A DNA stretch of 64,000 nt from Alkalihalobacillus pseudalcaliphilus (GTDB lineage: Bacteria; Bacillota; Bacilli; Bacillales; Bacillaceae_D), in contig LFJO01000002.1 in assembly GCA_001038565.1 (NCBI GenBank), forward strand, positions 508,844 through 572,843, read 5' to 3'. A program made the position numbers and the translations under genes. The notes below the pieces were generated by a model. That model saw only the letters and a list, made by a program, of their open reading frames with translations. It did no database searches and had not been told where the DNA came from. Positions within the stretch are counted from its first letter, which is position 1. Every line of letters starts with the position of its first letter. This document shows positions 18,204-27,285 of the stretch, one piece after another.

Positions 18204-19358
18204 ATGAAGTATTCATTTATAAAAGACAATGACTGGCTATTGATCTTAACGGTTTTCCTCCTTGCTACATTTGGCTTAGTTATGGTATTTAGTGCTAGCT
18301 ATGCTATAGGTATCGCAGAAACAGCGAATTCCGATCCGTATTACTTTATAAAAAGACAAATCATGTGGTTTATCATTGCTACATGTGCATTCTTATTCGT
18401 GATGCATGTCCCATTTCGTTATTATCGGAACTTATCCGTTATCATCATCATTATCTCAATCATTTTACTAATCCTTGTGAAAACACCAGGAATAGGTCAT
18501 ACTGTAGGCGGTGCCGAACGCTGGATTCGAATTCCAGGTCTAGGTGTCATTCAACCTTCAGAGTTTGTAAAGCTAGGAGTTATTATTTACTTAGCTCAGG
18601 TTTATACACAAAAACAAGCCTATATTGATAAATTTCTAGTAGGCGTTATGCCACCTCTCATTATGGTGGGCGTTATATTTGGCTTAATCATGTTACAGCC
18701 CGATCTTGGTACCGCAACATCCATTATGGCTGTTGCCATGCTACTAGCCTTTTTCTCAGGAGCAAAATTCCGACATTTATTAGGACTAGCAATAGTAGGG
18801 GTTTCCGTATTTGTCTTTTTTGTTCGTTCCGAAGAATATCGAATGCAAAGAATTACAGGGTTTATGGATCCCTTTGCCGATATGTGGGGAGAAGGATATC
18901 ATCTTGTTCAATCTTACATAGCTATTGCTCATGGAGGTTTAACCGGAACCGGTCTAGGACAAGGTGTACAGAAATTATTATATCTACCAGAGGCACATAC
19001 GGATTTTATTTTAGCGGTCGTGGCAGAAGAATTAGGGATATTAGGAGTACTTTTTATTTTTGTATGTTATGCGATTATTATATTCCGCGGTGTAGTCATC
19101 GGTACAAAGAGTCGGTCACCATTTGGTAGCCTATTAGCTTTTGGAATCGTCTTTTTAATGGCAATTCAAATTGTCTTTAATGTAGGTGCGGTGACAGGAT
19201 TATTACCGATAACAGGGGTTACCCTTCCATTAGTTAGTAATGGCGGCTCATCTTTACTCGTAACCTTTATAGGTTTAGCTATTATTGCGAACATATCAAG
19301 GAATAATAAAAGGCAAAAACGAAATATGGAAAATGTGGAGGAACAAGTTCCAGCTTAA
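18204..19358 (+). CDS. ftsW: SEDS peptidoglycan glycosyltransferase, FtsW type
   Basis: A 384-residue, about ten-helix membrane protein of the SEDS family, which polymerises lipid II together with a class B PBP. Visible signatures are VFSAS in the first helix, GGAERWI, QPSEFVKLG, LQPDLGTA, HTDFILAVVAEELG and the C-terminal LPLVSNGGSSLL. The NGGSS form is closer to FtsW of the divisome, whereas SYGGT in the next gene is shared by FtsW and RodA. The ATG follows AGAGGGGAGG. The tail is basic and glutamine/glutamate-ended. It is 34 bases ahead of a second SEDS gene. Confidence 0.88.
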   Translation: MKYSFIKDNDWLLILTVFLLATFGLVMVFSASYAIGIAETANSDPYYFIKRQIMWFIIATCAFLFVMHVPFRYYRNLSVIIIIISIILLILVKTPGIGHTVGGAERWIRIPGLGVIQPSEFVKLGVIIYLAQVYTQKQAYIDKFLVGVMPPLIMVGVIFGLIMLQPDLGTATSIMAVAMLLAFFSGAKFRHLLGLAIVGVSVFVFFVRSEEYRMQRITGFMDPFADMWGEGYHLVQSYIAIAHGGLTGTGLGQGVQKLLYLPEAHTDFILAVVAEELGILGVLFIFVCYAIIIFRGVVIGTKSRSPFGSLLAFGIVFLMAIQIVFNVGAVTGLLPITGVTLPLVSNGGSSLLVTFIGLAIIANISRNNKRQKRNMENVEEQVPA

Positions 19359-19392
19359 CATAGATGGGTAGTTGTTTCGTTTGGAGGGAACA

Positions 19393-20568
19393 ATGAAGGA
19401 ACAAAAAACAAGCCTACAACAAATTGATTATACGACATTGTTTTTGTTGTTCGTGCTGATGTGTTTTAGCTTAGTTGCGATATACAGTGCGGCAGGGCAG
19501 TATCATACCGATCCTTTCTTTTATGTACAGAGACAGGTAATCTTTTATGTAGGTGGTTTTATCATTATGATCGTGATGATGGTAATGGATTATGACCTAT
19601 TTAAAAATTTTACCATTCCTCTTTATATTATCGGTATGATCTTACTTATTTTAGTCGAAACCCCTTTAGGTGTTTTTCGTAATGGGGCACAGCGCTGGGT
19701 AGACTTAGGTTTTACAACGATTCAGCCCTCGGAATTTATGAAGGTTATTCTTGTATTAACGTTAGCTCATTTACTTTACCGTATTACGGTTTCGAGGCGA
19801 AGTCATGATATTAAAACAGACTTACTTATTTTAGGGAAAATCTTAGCGGTCGGTTTACCACCCTTTTTCCTTATACTTAAACAACCTGATTTAGGAACAG
19901 CCTTAGTTATTGCTGCTCTAATAGCTACAATTATTTTAGTTTCGGGTATTGGCTGGAGGATTATTTTATCTTTAGTTGGTCTTGTGTTTATGGGGTTAGC
20001 AGCGTTAGTGTGGCTTCATAATCATCACCCAGAATTATTCTTTTTCTTTATTGAAGATCATCAGCTATCGAGGATTTACGGTTGGCTAGACCCATATGGT
20101 ACATCAGGGGCTGAAGGTTATCAGCTTGTGGAGGCATTAAAGGGTATTGGATCAGGTCAGCTGTATGGTTCAGGGTTCTTACAAGGGGTTCAAACTCAAA
20201 GTGACACAATTCCGGAGATTCATACCGATTTTATCTTCACAGTGATTGGAGAAGAATTTGGTTTTATCGGAGCGACGATTTTGCTTGTAACCTATTTCTT
20301 TTTGTTTTACCGGATGGTTATTATCGCTTTGACATGTAATAACTTATTTGGTACCTATTTAGTGGCTGGTATTATCGGATTATTTGTTTTCCAGATTTTC
20401 CAAAATATCGCGATGACGGTTGGGTTAATGCCAATAACGGGTCTTGCTCTTCCATTTATCAGTTATGGAGGAACGGCACTTATTACGAATATGGTTGCCA
20501 TGGGCATCGTGATGAATGTCAATATGAGAACGAAGCACTATATGTTTGAAAGTGATGAATTAGAGTAG
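19393..20568 (+). CDS. SEDS family protein, RodA/FtsW type
   Basis: A 391-residue paralogue of the preceding protein with the same helix pattern and motifs: YSAAGQ, GAQRWVDLG, QPSEFMKV, LKQPDLGTAL, HTDFIFTVIGEEFG and LALPFISYGGTAL. It probably polymerises glycan strands for elongation or sporulation; RodA versus FtsW cannot be settled from motifs alone. The open frame starts at 19372, but ATG 19393 lies correctly behind TTGGAGGG. A broken relative of this gene's 3' end lies at 17671-17837. Confidence 0.86.
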   Translation: MKEQKTSLQQIDYTTLFLLFVLMCFSLVAIYSAAGQYHTDPFFYVQRQVIFYVGGFIIMIVMMVMDYDLFKNFTIPLYIIGMILLILVETPLGVFRNGAQRWVDLGFTTIQPSEFMKVILVLTLAHLLYRITVSRRSHDIKTDLLILGKILAVGLPPFFLILKQPDLGTALVIAALIATIILVSGIGWRIILSLVGLVFMGLAALVWLHNHHPELFFFFIEDHQLSRIYGWLDPYGTSGAEGYQLVEALKGIGSGQLYGSGFLQGVQTQSDTIPEIHTDFIFTVIGEEFGFIGATILLVTYFFLFYRMVIIALTCNNLFGTYLVAGIIGLFVFQIFQNIAMTVGLMPITGLALPFISYGGTALITNMVAMGIVMNVNMRTKHYMFESDELE

Positions 20569-20605
20569 AGTTGCTAATCGTTTTGATTATCAGCTCTTTC
20601 TTTTT
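20566..20605 (+). terminator. intrinsic terminator after the SEDS pair
   Basis: GAGTTGCTAATC and GATTATCAGCTC form a stem with one mismatch, followed by TTTCTTTTTC. Confidence 0.7.
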
Positions 20606-20704
20606 CAAAAAAAGGCAAGTTTTACAAGGGTGATGGAGTAGTTAGCAGCTTCTTAACATAAAGCCCTTACTGGCAGTTAACAAGAATGACGTAGGGGGAT
20701 ATAG

Positions 20705-21424
20705 ATGATTAGGATAGATAAATTACTTGCGAATATGGGTTATGGCTCAAGAAAAGAAGTAAAGCCATTATTTAAAAAAGGTAAGGTTTTCGTGAACGAC
20801 CAAATCGTGAAAGATCCTTCCATAAAGGTGGATCCCGAGAAAGAAAAGGTTCAAGTGGATGGTCAGGAAGTCGAATATAAACCGTATATTTATGTCATGA
20901 TGAATAAACCTAAAGGAGTGATTTGTGCAACGCATGACAAGCTTCATCGAACTGTCATTGACCTATTGGATGAGGATTTACAAAGCATTTACGCGCCTTT
21001 TCCAGTCGGGCGATTAGATAAAGATACAGAAGGGTTATTATTATTGACGAATGACGGTGATTTCTCTCATGCCTTGATGTCACCAAGAAAACATGTCACC
21101 AAGCAGTATTGGGCGAAAATAAGAGGAAGAGTAAACGAAGAAGATCAAAAGGCTTTCCGAGAAGGAGTTAAGTTGGATGATGGCTATATGACGAAACCTG
21201 GTGAATTAGTGATTGTAGATAGTAATGAGACATCCGAAATTTTATTAACGATTTCGGAAGGGAAGTTTCATCAAGTAAAAAGAATGTTTCTAGCTCGAGA
21301 TAAAGAAGTAACTGAATTAAAACGGTTAAAAGTGGGAGCGTTAGAATTGGATTCGAATCTAAAGCTCGGAGATTACCGTGAATTGACGGAGCAGGAGAAG
21401 CAATTATTAGTTGGTAAACGATAA
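20705..21424 (+). CDS. ytzG: RsuA-type 16S rRNA pseudouridine synthase
   Basis: A 239-residue protein with an N-terminal S4 RNA-binding domain (about 1-58) and a RsuA/RluB catalytic domain. The catalytic aspartate is D105 in the motif GRLDKDTEG. The family converts uridine 516 of 16S rRNA to pseudouridine, and target choice here is by similarity. The ATG follows GTAGGGGGATATAG. It matches the position of a pseudouridine synthase gene near ytgP in B. subtilis. It is convergent with a small DeoR-type regulator and shares its terminator. Confidence 0.88.
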   Translation: MIRIDKLLANMGYGSRKEVKPLFKKGKVFVNDQIVKDPSIKVDPEKEKVQVDGQEVEYKPYIYVMMNKPKGVICATHDKLHRTVIDLLDEDLQSIYAPFPVGRLDKDTEGLLLLTNDGDFSHALMSPRKHVTKQYWAKIRGRVNEEDQKAFREGVKLDDGYMTKPGELVIVDSNETSEILLTISEGKFHQVKRMFLARDKEVTELKRLKVGALELDSNLKLGDYRELTEQEKQLLVGKR

Positions 21425-21471
21425 GGAAGAATAAAAAAACGATCAAGCATTGCACGTACATGAAAGCAGTT

Positions 21472-21502
21472 GAAACCCAGCCTTTAATAAAAGACTGGGT
21501 TT
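21472..21502. terminator. shared hairpin between convergent genes
   Basis: GAAACCCAG pairs with CTGGGTTTC, with T or A runs on both sides, so it can end transcription from both directions. Confidence 0.75.
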
Positions 21503-21513
21503 CTATTCAAGCA

Positions 21514-21732
21514 TTATGAGATCCGAATTTTTTTCTTTGTGACGCTCCATTTTCCTCGAGTAGGACTTTCAACAAGCTTATTGTACTCTAATACATTGAG
21601 ATCTCGTTGGATCGTCCGCTGCGTAATCCCGAACTCTTCAACTAATTCATTCGTCGTGACGGTGCCCCTTTGTTTGATGTAGAGGTAGATGGATTTAATT
21701 CGAGTCAGCATACGATCAGTTGAAGTATTCAA
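21514..21732 (-). CDS. ytzE: small DeoR-type helix-turn-helix protein (YtzE)
   Basis: A 72-residue protein that is little more than a DeoR-family winged HTH: LTRIKSIYLYIKQRG, then TTNELVEEFGITQRTIQRDL as the recognition helices, and a wing LVESPTRGKW. No effector domain is present, so it may bind DNA only or partner another protein. GTG 21744 overlaps its ribosome site; TTG 21732 lies seven bases after AGGTGA and is the better start. Same neighbour (pepV) as in B. subtilis. Targets unknown. Confidence 0.82.
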   Translation of the reverse strand: MNTSTDRMLTRIKSIYLYIKQRGTVTTNELVEEFGITQRTIQRDLNVLEYNKLVESPTRGKWSVTKKKIRIS

Positions 21733-22057
21733 ATAACCACTCACCTTTCATAATTGAGTCTAGTCTTTACAAGATGTGTATGTAGCAAGTTGCTACGACA
21801 TGCAGACTTATGACTAATTGACCGGAATATAGTGACAAGGGATTCATGTAGGCTACCCGATGCTGCTGAAGCAAAGCGACCGGGTGTTCCATAATAATAA
21901 GTCAAAATAGTAGTGTGATGAAGTTTCGTGTTGTAGGGATATGCTAATACTATTATTGGTTCAAAAATAAAACCAATCACCCTCGTTTGGTATAGTGTAC
22001 ACCATTTTCAAAAAACAATCAAAACTTTTGGCACATTCATTAACAAGGAGAATCGAT
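21733..22057. other. intergenic region between divergent ytzE and pepV
   Basis: No gene is supported. It contains a GC-rich palindrome, ACCCG...CGGGT (about 21857-21887), of unknown purpose and the pepV ribosome binding site (AACAAGGAG) near the right end. Confidence 0.5.
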
Positions 22058-23458
22058 ATGTCAACGATAAATTGGAAGTTAGAGGTAGAAAAATATCATA
22101 AAGAGTTAATAGAAAGAACACAGGATTTCCTACAAATACCAAGCGTTTTGGATGAAAGTACAAGTAAAAAAGGTCAACCATTTGGAGTAGAAATTGGTAA
22201 AGCGTTGGACTTTATATTAGAAATAGGAAAAAAAGATGAATTTTTTGTAAAGAATGTTGACGGTTATGCAGGAGTTATTGAATTAGGAGAAGGAAAAGAT
22301 ATGATAGGAGTCCTAGGTCATTTGGATGTAGTTCCTGCTGGTAAAGGTTGGGATTATCCTCCTTTTGGGGCACCGTTAGAAAATGGCAGAATTTATGCAC
22401 GTGGTGCAATGGATGATAAAGGACCAACAATGGCTGCTTATTTTGCAATGAAAATTATTAAAGAGTTAAAACTGCCATTATCCAAAAGAATTCGCTTAAT
22501 TATTGGTACAGATGAGGAAAGCGACTGGCGGTGTGTGGAGTATTATCAAAAGCATGAGGAAATGCCAAGCTTTGGAATCGCCCCTGATGCTGACTTTCCT
22601 ATTATTAATGCAGAAAAAGGCTTATTAGACGTTGAATTACAATTTAAAGGAGATAGCGATTGTCAATCAAATTTGGAGCTCATTGAGTTTAATAGCGGAG
22701 AACGTTTGAATATGGTACCTGATACAGCCCGTGCTTCGATAATAGCTGGGACTTCAGAAGATCAGGTTCGATTAAAATTTGAGAGATGGCTATCAGAATC
22801 CGAATACCTCGGACGAGCATATGTGGAAGGAGAGCACTTAATTTTACAATGTGAAGGCGTATCAGTCCATGGTTCAACTCCTGAAAAAGGTATCAATGCC
22901 GGCTTGCTATTAACTGAATTTTTATTGACATTATCTTTACAAGAGCGAGCGGAACAATACCTATCGTTTATAAACGAATATATAGATTCGGATGGTCAAA
23001 AACTGAATATTGCCTGTAGTGACAGCGTTTCAGGTGCTTTAACAGTGAATGCTGGAATTTTTAATTTTTCTAAAGAAGAAGGCATCATTGGGTTAAACAT
23101 TCGAGTTCCTGTTGAAGTGCCGATGGATAAAGCTTTGTTTGCTATAAAGCAACAAGCAGAAGAATTATCCTTTACTTGTCAGGTGAAGAGCGAAATGAAC
23201 GCTAATTTTGTATCTGAACAAGAGGAAGAAATTCGAATTCTTCAATCCGTATATGAGAGGCAGACCGGACAACAAGCTGTATTATTATCAACAGGTGGAG
23301 CAACATACGCAAGAGCCTTAGAAAAAGGTGTCGCTTTTGGTGCTCAATTTCCTGGTAGGGAAGATTTAGCCCATCAAAAAAATGAATATATCATCGTAGA
23401 AGACTTATTAAAGATGACGGCTATTTACGCAGAGGCCTTATACGAACTAGCCAAATAA
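22058..23458 (+). CDS. pepV: M20-family dipeptidase PepV
   Basis: A 466-residue cytoplasmic zinc dipeptidase that releases amino acids from dipeptides. Metal-site motifs are present: GHLDVVPAG, GAMDDKGPT and TDEESDW, with a GGATYARAL segment near the C-terminus. The frame opens at 21995, but only ATG 22058 (protein start MSTINWKLEV) has the AACAAGGAG site and matches the PepV start. Equivalent to ytjP of B. subtilis. A hairpin shared with the convergent cysteine synthase gene follows. Confidence 0.93.
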   Translation: MSTINWKLEVEKYHKELIERTQDFLQIPSVLDESTSKKGQPFGVEIGKALDFILEIGKKDEFFVKNVDGYAGVIELGEGKDMIGVLGHLDVVPAGKGWDYPPFGAPLENGRIYARGAMDDKGPTMAAYFAMKIIKELKLPLSKRIRLIIGTDEESDWRCVEYYQKHEEMPSFGIAPDADFPIINAEKGLLDVELQFKGDSDCQSNLELIEFNSGERLNMVPDTARASIIAGTSEDQVRLKFERWLSESEYLGRAYVEGEHLILQCEGVSVHGSTPEKGINAGLLLTEFLLTLSLQERAEQYLSFINEYIDSDGQKLNIACSDSVSGALTVNAGIFNFSKEEGIIGLNIRVPVEVPMDKALFAIKQQAEELSFTCQVKSEMNANFVSEQEEEIRILQSVYERQTGQQAVLLSTGGATYARALEKGVAFGAQFPGREDLAHQKNEYIIVEDLLKMTAIYAEALYELAK

Positions 23459-23472
23459 ACGTAAAAAGTCAA

Positions 23473-23507
23473 AAAGCCAAAGCGTTGGTTAAGCGGCTTT
23501 GGCTCTT
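23473..23507. terminator. shared hairpin between pepV and ytkP
   Basis: AAAGCCAAAGC pairs with GCTTTGGCTCTT between two convergent genes. Confidence 0.7.
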
Positions 23508-23515
23508 AAGTGTTA

Positions 23516-24457
23516 TTATTCATTATCTTCATAGTTAAAGAGGTCTGTGGATAGATAACGTTCACCTGTGTCACAGGCAATCGTAATGACAATTTGGTCA
23601 TTTGGTAAATTTTTGGCTACTTCCATAGCAGCATAACATGCGGCACCAGAAGAAGGGCCAACTAGAATGCCTTCTTTTTTAGCTAAGGATCTTACCGTTT
23701 CATAAGCATCTTCATCAGAAATTTTTAATATTTCATCATATACATCTGTATTAAGAATAGGAGGAATAAATCCAGGGCTTGTCCCAACCAATTTGTGAGG
23801 TCCTGGTCTTCCTCCTGATAAGACGGGTGAACCTAGAGGCTCTACGACTTTTACAAGAAGTTCAGGATAAAATTTCTTGAGCTCTTCACCAGTACCAGTA
23901 ATGGTTCCACCAGTCCCAGAAGCTGCGACAAAAGCCGCAAGCGGTTTGCCAATTTCTTTAACGGCTTCTTGTATTTCGATGGCCGTTGTTTTCCTATGAG
24001 CATCAGGATTTGCTTGATTTTTGAATTGCATCGGTAAAAAACTATTCGGGATTTCTTGTTGCAAGGCATAGGCTCTATCAATAGCTCCAGGCATCTTAAG
24101 GTTACCATCGGTTAAGACAACCTCTGCACCATAAGCTTTCAAAAGGTTAATTCTTTCTTTAGACATCGTATCAGGCATGACAATCATTGCCCGGTAACCT
24201 CTCGCTGCTGCGTTCATAGCTAAACCGATGCCTGTATTACCCGATGTTGGTTCGATGATTGTGGAACCAGGCGTAATTAGTCCTTGCTTTTCTGCCTCAA
24301 CAATCATATTAAAGGCAGCACGATCTTTCACGCTACCACTAGGGTTTTGCATTTCAAGTTTTAAATAAACAGTCGCACCATGTGGGGATGTCACCCGATT
24401 TAAGCGTAATAAAGGTGTATCACCAATTAATTGTGCCATGTTCGTTACTACCTTCAT
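23516..24457 (-). CDS. ytkP: cysteine synthase (O-acetylserine sulfhydrylase)
   Basis: A 313-residue PLP enzyme of the CysK/CysM family that forms cysteine from O-acetylserine and sulfide. The PLP lysine is K44 in SGSVKDRAA, the substrate loop TSGNTG is at 71-76 and a glycine-rich phosphate loop ASGTGGT is present. The locus next to pepV matches B. subtilis ytkP, a second cysteine synthase besides CysK. The ATG follows AAAGGAAG. Whether it is the main enzyme cannot be told from the window. Confidence 0.93.
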   Translation of the reverse strand: MKVVTNMAQLIGDTPLLRLNRVTSPHGATVYLKLEMQNPSGSVKDRAAFNMIVEAEKQGLITPGSTIIEPTSGNTGIGLAMNAAARGYRAMIVMPDTMSKERINLLKAYGAEVVLTDGNLKMPGAIDRAYALQQEIPNSFLPMQFKNQANPDAHRKTTAIEIQEAVKEIGKPLAAFVAASGTGGTITGTGEELKKFYPELLVKVVEPLGSPVLSGGRPGPHKLVGTSPGFIPPILNTDVYDEILKISDEDAYETVRSLAKKEGILVGPSSGAACYAAMEVAKNLPNDQIVITIACDTGERYLSTDLFNYEDNE

Positions 24458-24644
24458 AACGTTTCACTTCCTTTAAACTAGTCATGTTATTTTACCATAA
24501 GGTACCGAATATAAACAAAGGTACAGTCGCCAGACAGGTCTAGCAGCCAACATCCACACGTTATTACCCTCAATAAAATGGTCGTCTATAATTTTTTATT
24601 TTTTTGCCGATATAACGATCAACTTATAAATGGTGGAGGTAGCC

Positions 24645-25565
24645 ATGGCTCATTTAATAAAATTAGCAGATTATGTGTCTCGATATCAAGGGGAATTCAA
24701 CCAGTATGTTAACCAATTTACACGTAAGAAAAAAGAACATTGGTATTATATCAAGACCGAATGGGAACAAAGTCAATGGCGAAAGCCAGACCAGATGGTC
24801 ATGGAAGAATCAAGCCCAATTAATCATAAAAAGTTAAATCCGTTTATGAAAAAATTAAAGAAATTAACTCATTTTATACAACAACAAACAACGACAGACT
24901 TAGACCCTAAAGAAGCTTCAGAGAACCAATTGCAAAGAAAGAGAGAGGAATTTCTCGATTTAATGTTTGAATCACAAATGACTTGGGCAAGCTCTTCTTT
25001 AGGTGAGCGCTCCAATTTAGATTCATTCTACTTTGGAGATAAGCACCTAAAGTCATTTTGTACACGTATACCAGACAACTTCTTTTTGCTTTATCACCCG
25101 ACTTTTTTTGTGAAAAATGCGGAAGTGGAGATGGAGGTAATAGTCATTAGTCCCTCCGAAATTTATTGTGTAACGATTCTTGAGGGCGAAAATCTAAGTG
25201 TATTTGAAGCAAGCTCAGAGAGGTTTTGGATAGAGTATATTCATCAGAAACAACAAAAACGTCTAAGCCCTTTACTAAGCTTATCAAGAATGTCTAATGT
25301 CATTCAGTACATATTAAAAAAAGAACAACTGTCATTTCCCATTCGCAAAGTTGTCTTATCTCCAGAAAGTATGATTGATAATAAACTTCAGGGCTCAACA
25401 GTTGAATTCGTTGATAAAAGAAACTATAAACAATGGATGGACAAACTTACGAAGACATCATCTCCAATTAAAAGAACACAATGTGACCTTGCTCTTATAC
25501 TTTTATCTTATTGCCAAACAAAAATTGTTGAAAATGGCGATGAAGTGGAAGAATTTCATGAATAG
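24645..25565 (+). CDS. NERD-like domain protein (YtlQ-like)
   Basis: A 306-residue protein with a basic N-terminus (FTRKKKEHW) and a central region resembling the nuclease-related (NERD) fold: EVEMEVIVISPSEIYCVTIL, a following tryptophan-containing strand, then LSPLLSLSRMSNVIQYIL and a late strand IRKVVLSPES. The usual catalytic EVK of NERD nucleases appears degraded to CVTIL, so nuclease activity is doubtful. ATG 24645 follows GGTGGAGGT; an upstream ATG at 24630 overlaps that site. Likely equivalent to ytlQ of B. subtilis, of unknown role. Confidence 0.6.
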   Translation: MAHLIKLADYVSRYQGEFNQYVNQFTRKKKEHWYYIKTEWEQSQWRKPDQMVMEESSPINHKKLNPFMKKLKKLTHFIQQQTTTDLDPKEASENQLQRKREEFLDLMFESQMTWASSSLGERSNLDSFYFGDKHLKSFCTRIPDNFFLLYHPTFFVKNAEVEMEVIVISPSEIYCVTILEGENLSVFEASSERFWIEYIHQKQQKRLSPLLSLSRMSNVIQYILKKEQLSFPIRKVVLSPESMIDNKLQGSTVEFVDKRNYKQWMDKLTKTSSPIKRTQCDLALILLSYCQTKIVENGDEVEEFHE

Positions 25566-25767
25566 TAAAAATATCATTAGTATTGAAAAGCAATTATAAA
25601 ATCTTTATAATGACTAAGTATGTGTCAAATGAATAATGGGTTTTAGTAACTCCTTAAATGGGTATAGATGGAAAATACAAATCACTTGAGATAGATGCTT
25701 TGTGACAAGGGACGGATTATACTCAATTTGGAAATTTGAACGAATGAATGGATGAAGGAGGGACTAC

Positions 25768-26097
25768 ATGATTAACGGAAGATCGGGTGAAATTCATATC
25801 GTTCAGCCTGAAGAATTTTCATGGTCTGTTAGGCGAGTGCCAAACTGGTTAGGTGGAACTGAGTTTATGTTTGAGATTATCGGTGCAGATGGTTGTGTTA
25901 GCTTTGGAGATACCATTTACGAAGCTAAGAGAGGCTTAAAGGAATCCTTGCAGCTTTGGATCAGAACCAACGGTGAACAATTATTACCAGATACAAATGA
26001 TGGCGGACAACTCATTTACTTAGAAACAGACATGAATGAAGAAGAGTTTCAATATATAAATACAGAACTAAAAATGTTACAAGAAAAGCAGGGCTAA
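25768..26097 (+). CDS. hypothetical protein with a HicB-like motif
   Basis: A 109-residue acidic protein with an AAGGAGGG ribosome site. I do not recognise the family. Residues 45-66 (VSFGDTIYEAKRGLKESLQLWI) look like the 'GDT..EA....ea...w' segment of HicB-type antitoxin folds, but no HicA toxin gene is next to it. It may be a lone HicB-fold protein or unrelated. It sits between the NERD-like gene and the convergent purU and has its own terminator. Confidence 0.6.
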   Translation: MINGRSGEIHIVQPEEFSWSVRRVPNWLGGTEFMFEIIGADGCVSFGDTIYEAKRGLKESLQLWIRTNGEQLLPDTNDGGQLIYLETDMNEEEFQYINTELKMLQEKQG

Positions 26098-26113
26098 TTC
26101 ATGTAACTCAAAA

Positions 26114-26149
26114 AACTCAGGTATAGATATTATCTACCTGAGTTTTTTT
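26114..26149. terminator. strong hairpin between convergent genes
   Basis: AACTCAGGTAGATA-like arm pairs with TATCTACCTGAGTT, followed by seven T residues on the plus strand. Confidence 0.9.
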
Positions 26150-26182
26150 GTGATCTCATTGGAAATAAAGGTATTTTTTTAG

Positions 26183-27067
26183 TTATGAGGAAAATACGAT
26201 CGTTTTATTTCCATGAACGATTACTTGATCATCAATATGCCATCGTACTGCACGAGCTAGCGTCGTTCTTTCAACATTGCGCCCTAGGACTCGGAGTTCA
26301 TCTGAGGAGTATCTATGATGGGACCGAATAACATCTTGTTCAATAATCGGTCCTTCATCTAAATCATTCGTCACATAATGGGCGGTAGCTCCAATTAATT
26401 TCACACCACGTTCAAACGCCTTTGCATAAGGGTTGGCGCCAATAAATGCGGGTAAAAATGAATGGTGAATATTAATAATTCGATCGGGAAAACGTTCAAC
26501 GAAAGAAGGCGATAGTATTTGCATGTACCGGGCTAAGACCGAGAAATCAATTTCTGCTTGCTGAAGTAACTTCATCATTTTTGTTTCAGCCTCAAGTTTG
26601 TTCTCCTTGTTTACAGGAATGTGATAAAAAGGTATACCGTAATTTTCAACAACTTGTTTACTGTCAGGATGATTACTAATGACTAAGGGAATGTCAACGT
26701 CGAGCTCGCCTGCTCTCCATTTCCACAAAAGCTCCATTAAACAATGATCTTCCTTCGAAACAAAAATAGCCATTTTCTTTTTTTTACGAGCAAGGCTCAA
26801 TTGCCAATGGAGTTGAAATTGTGAGGCGATTTCAGTAAACTGTTCATTCATTTGTTGAAATGTATCGTCTTCATGTAAATCAAACTCAATTCTCATAAAA
26901 AACATACCGCCGGCTGGATCGGTAGAATATTGATCCGATTGGACAATGTTAGCTCCGCGTTTAAATAAAAATGTAGATAAAACGGAGACGATTCCTGGTC
27001 GATCTAGGCAAGAAACGAGCAAACGAGCTCGGTTTAATTGTTTGTCACTCAATGTTGAAACCCCCAT
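26183..27067 (-). CDS. purU: formyltetrahydrofolate deformylase
   Basis: Hydrolyses 10-formyl-THF to THF and formate, balancing the one-carbon pool. Residues about 14-95 form an ACT domain (LLVSCLDRPGIVSVLSTFL). The formyltransferase-like catalytic domain has LARYMQILSP, HHSFLPAF and the GATAHYV...DEGPIIEQD stretch. At 294 residues it is full length. The start is not certain: ATG 27067 has only a weak site, while a TTG five codons later has better spacing. Confidence 0.93.
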   Translation of the reverse strand: MGVSTLSDKQLNRARLLVSCLDRPGIVSVLSTFLFKRGANIVQSDQYSTDPAGGMFFMRIEFDLHEDDTFQQMNEQFTEIASQFQLHWQLSLARKKKKMAIFVSKEDHCLMELLWKWRAGELDVDIPLVISNHPDSKQVVENYGIPFYHIPVNKENKLEAETKMMKLLQQAEIDFSVLARYMQILSPSFVERFPDRIINIHHSFLPAFIGANPYAKAFERGVKLIGATAHYVTNDLDEGPIIEQDVIRSHHRYSSDELRVLGRNVERTTLARAVRWHIDDQVIVHGNKTIVFSS

Positions 27068-27285
27068 CCTAGAAAATATCTTTTGGTGAAAATCTCTCTA
27101 CGTGATCGATTACATTTTATCGGAATAACTAGCTTTTGCCTAGCATTAATTAGGGTAAGGGAATTCAAAAGTTTATACATATTGTTAATGGTATCAATCG
27201 TATAAGGGCATTTTATTTGGGATATACATCAATAGGAGAGGGTCTTTATATCGTAAGTGTAGCTGTAAAAAAAGGGGTGAGGGTC

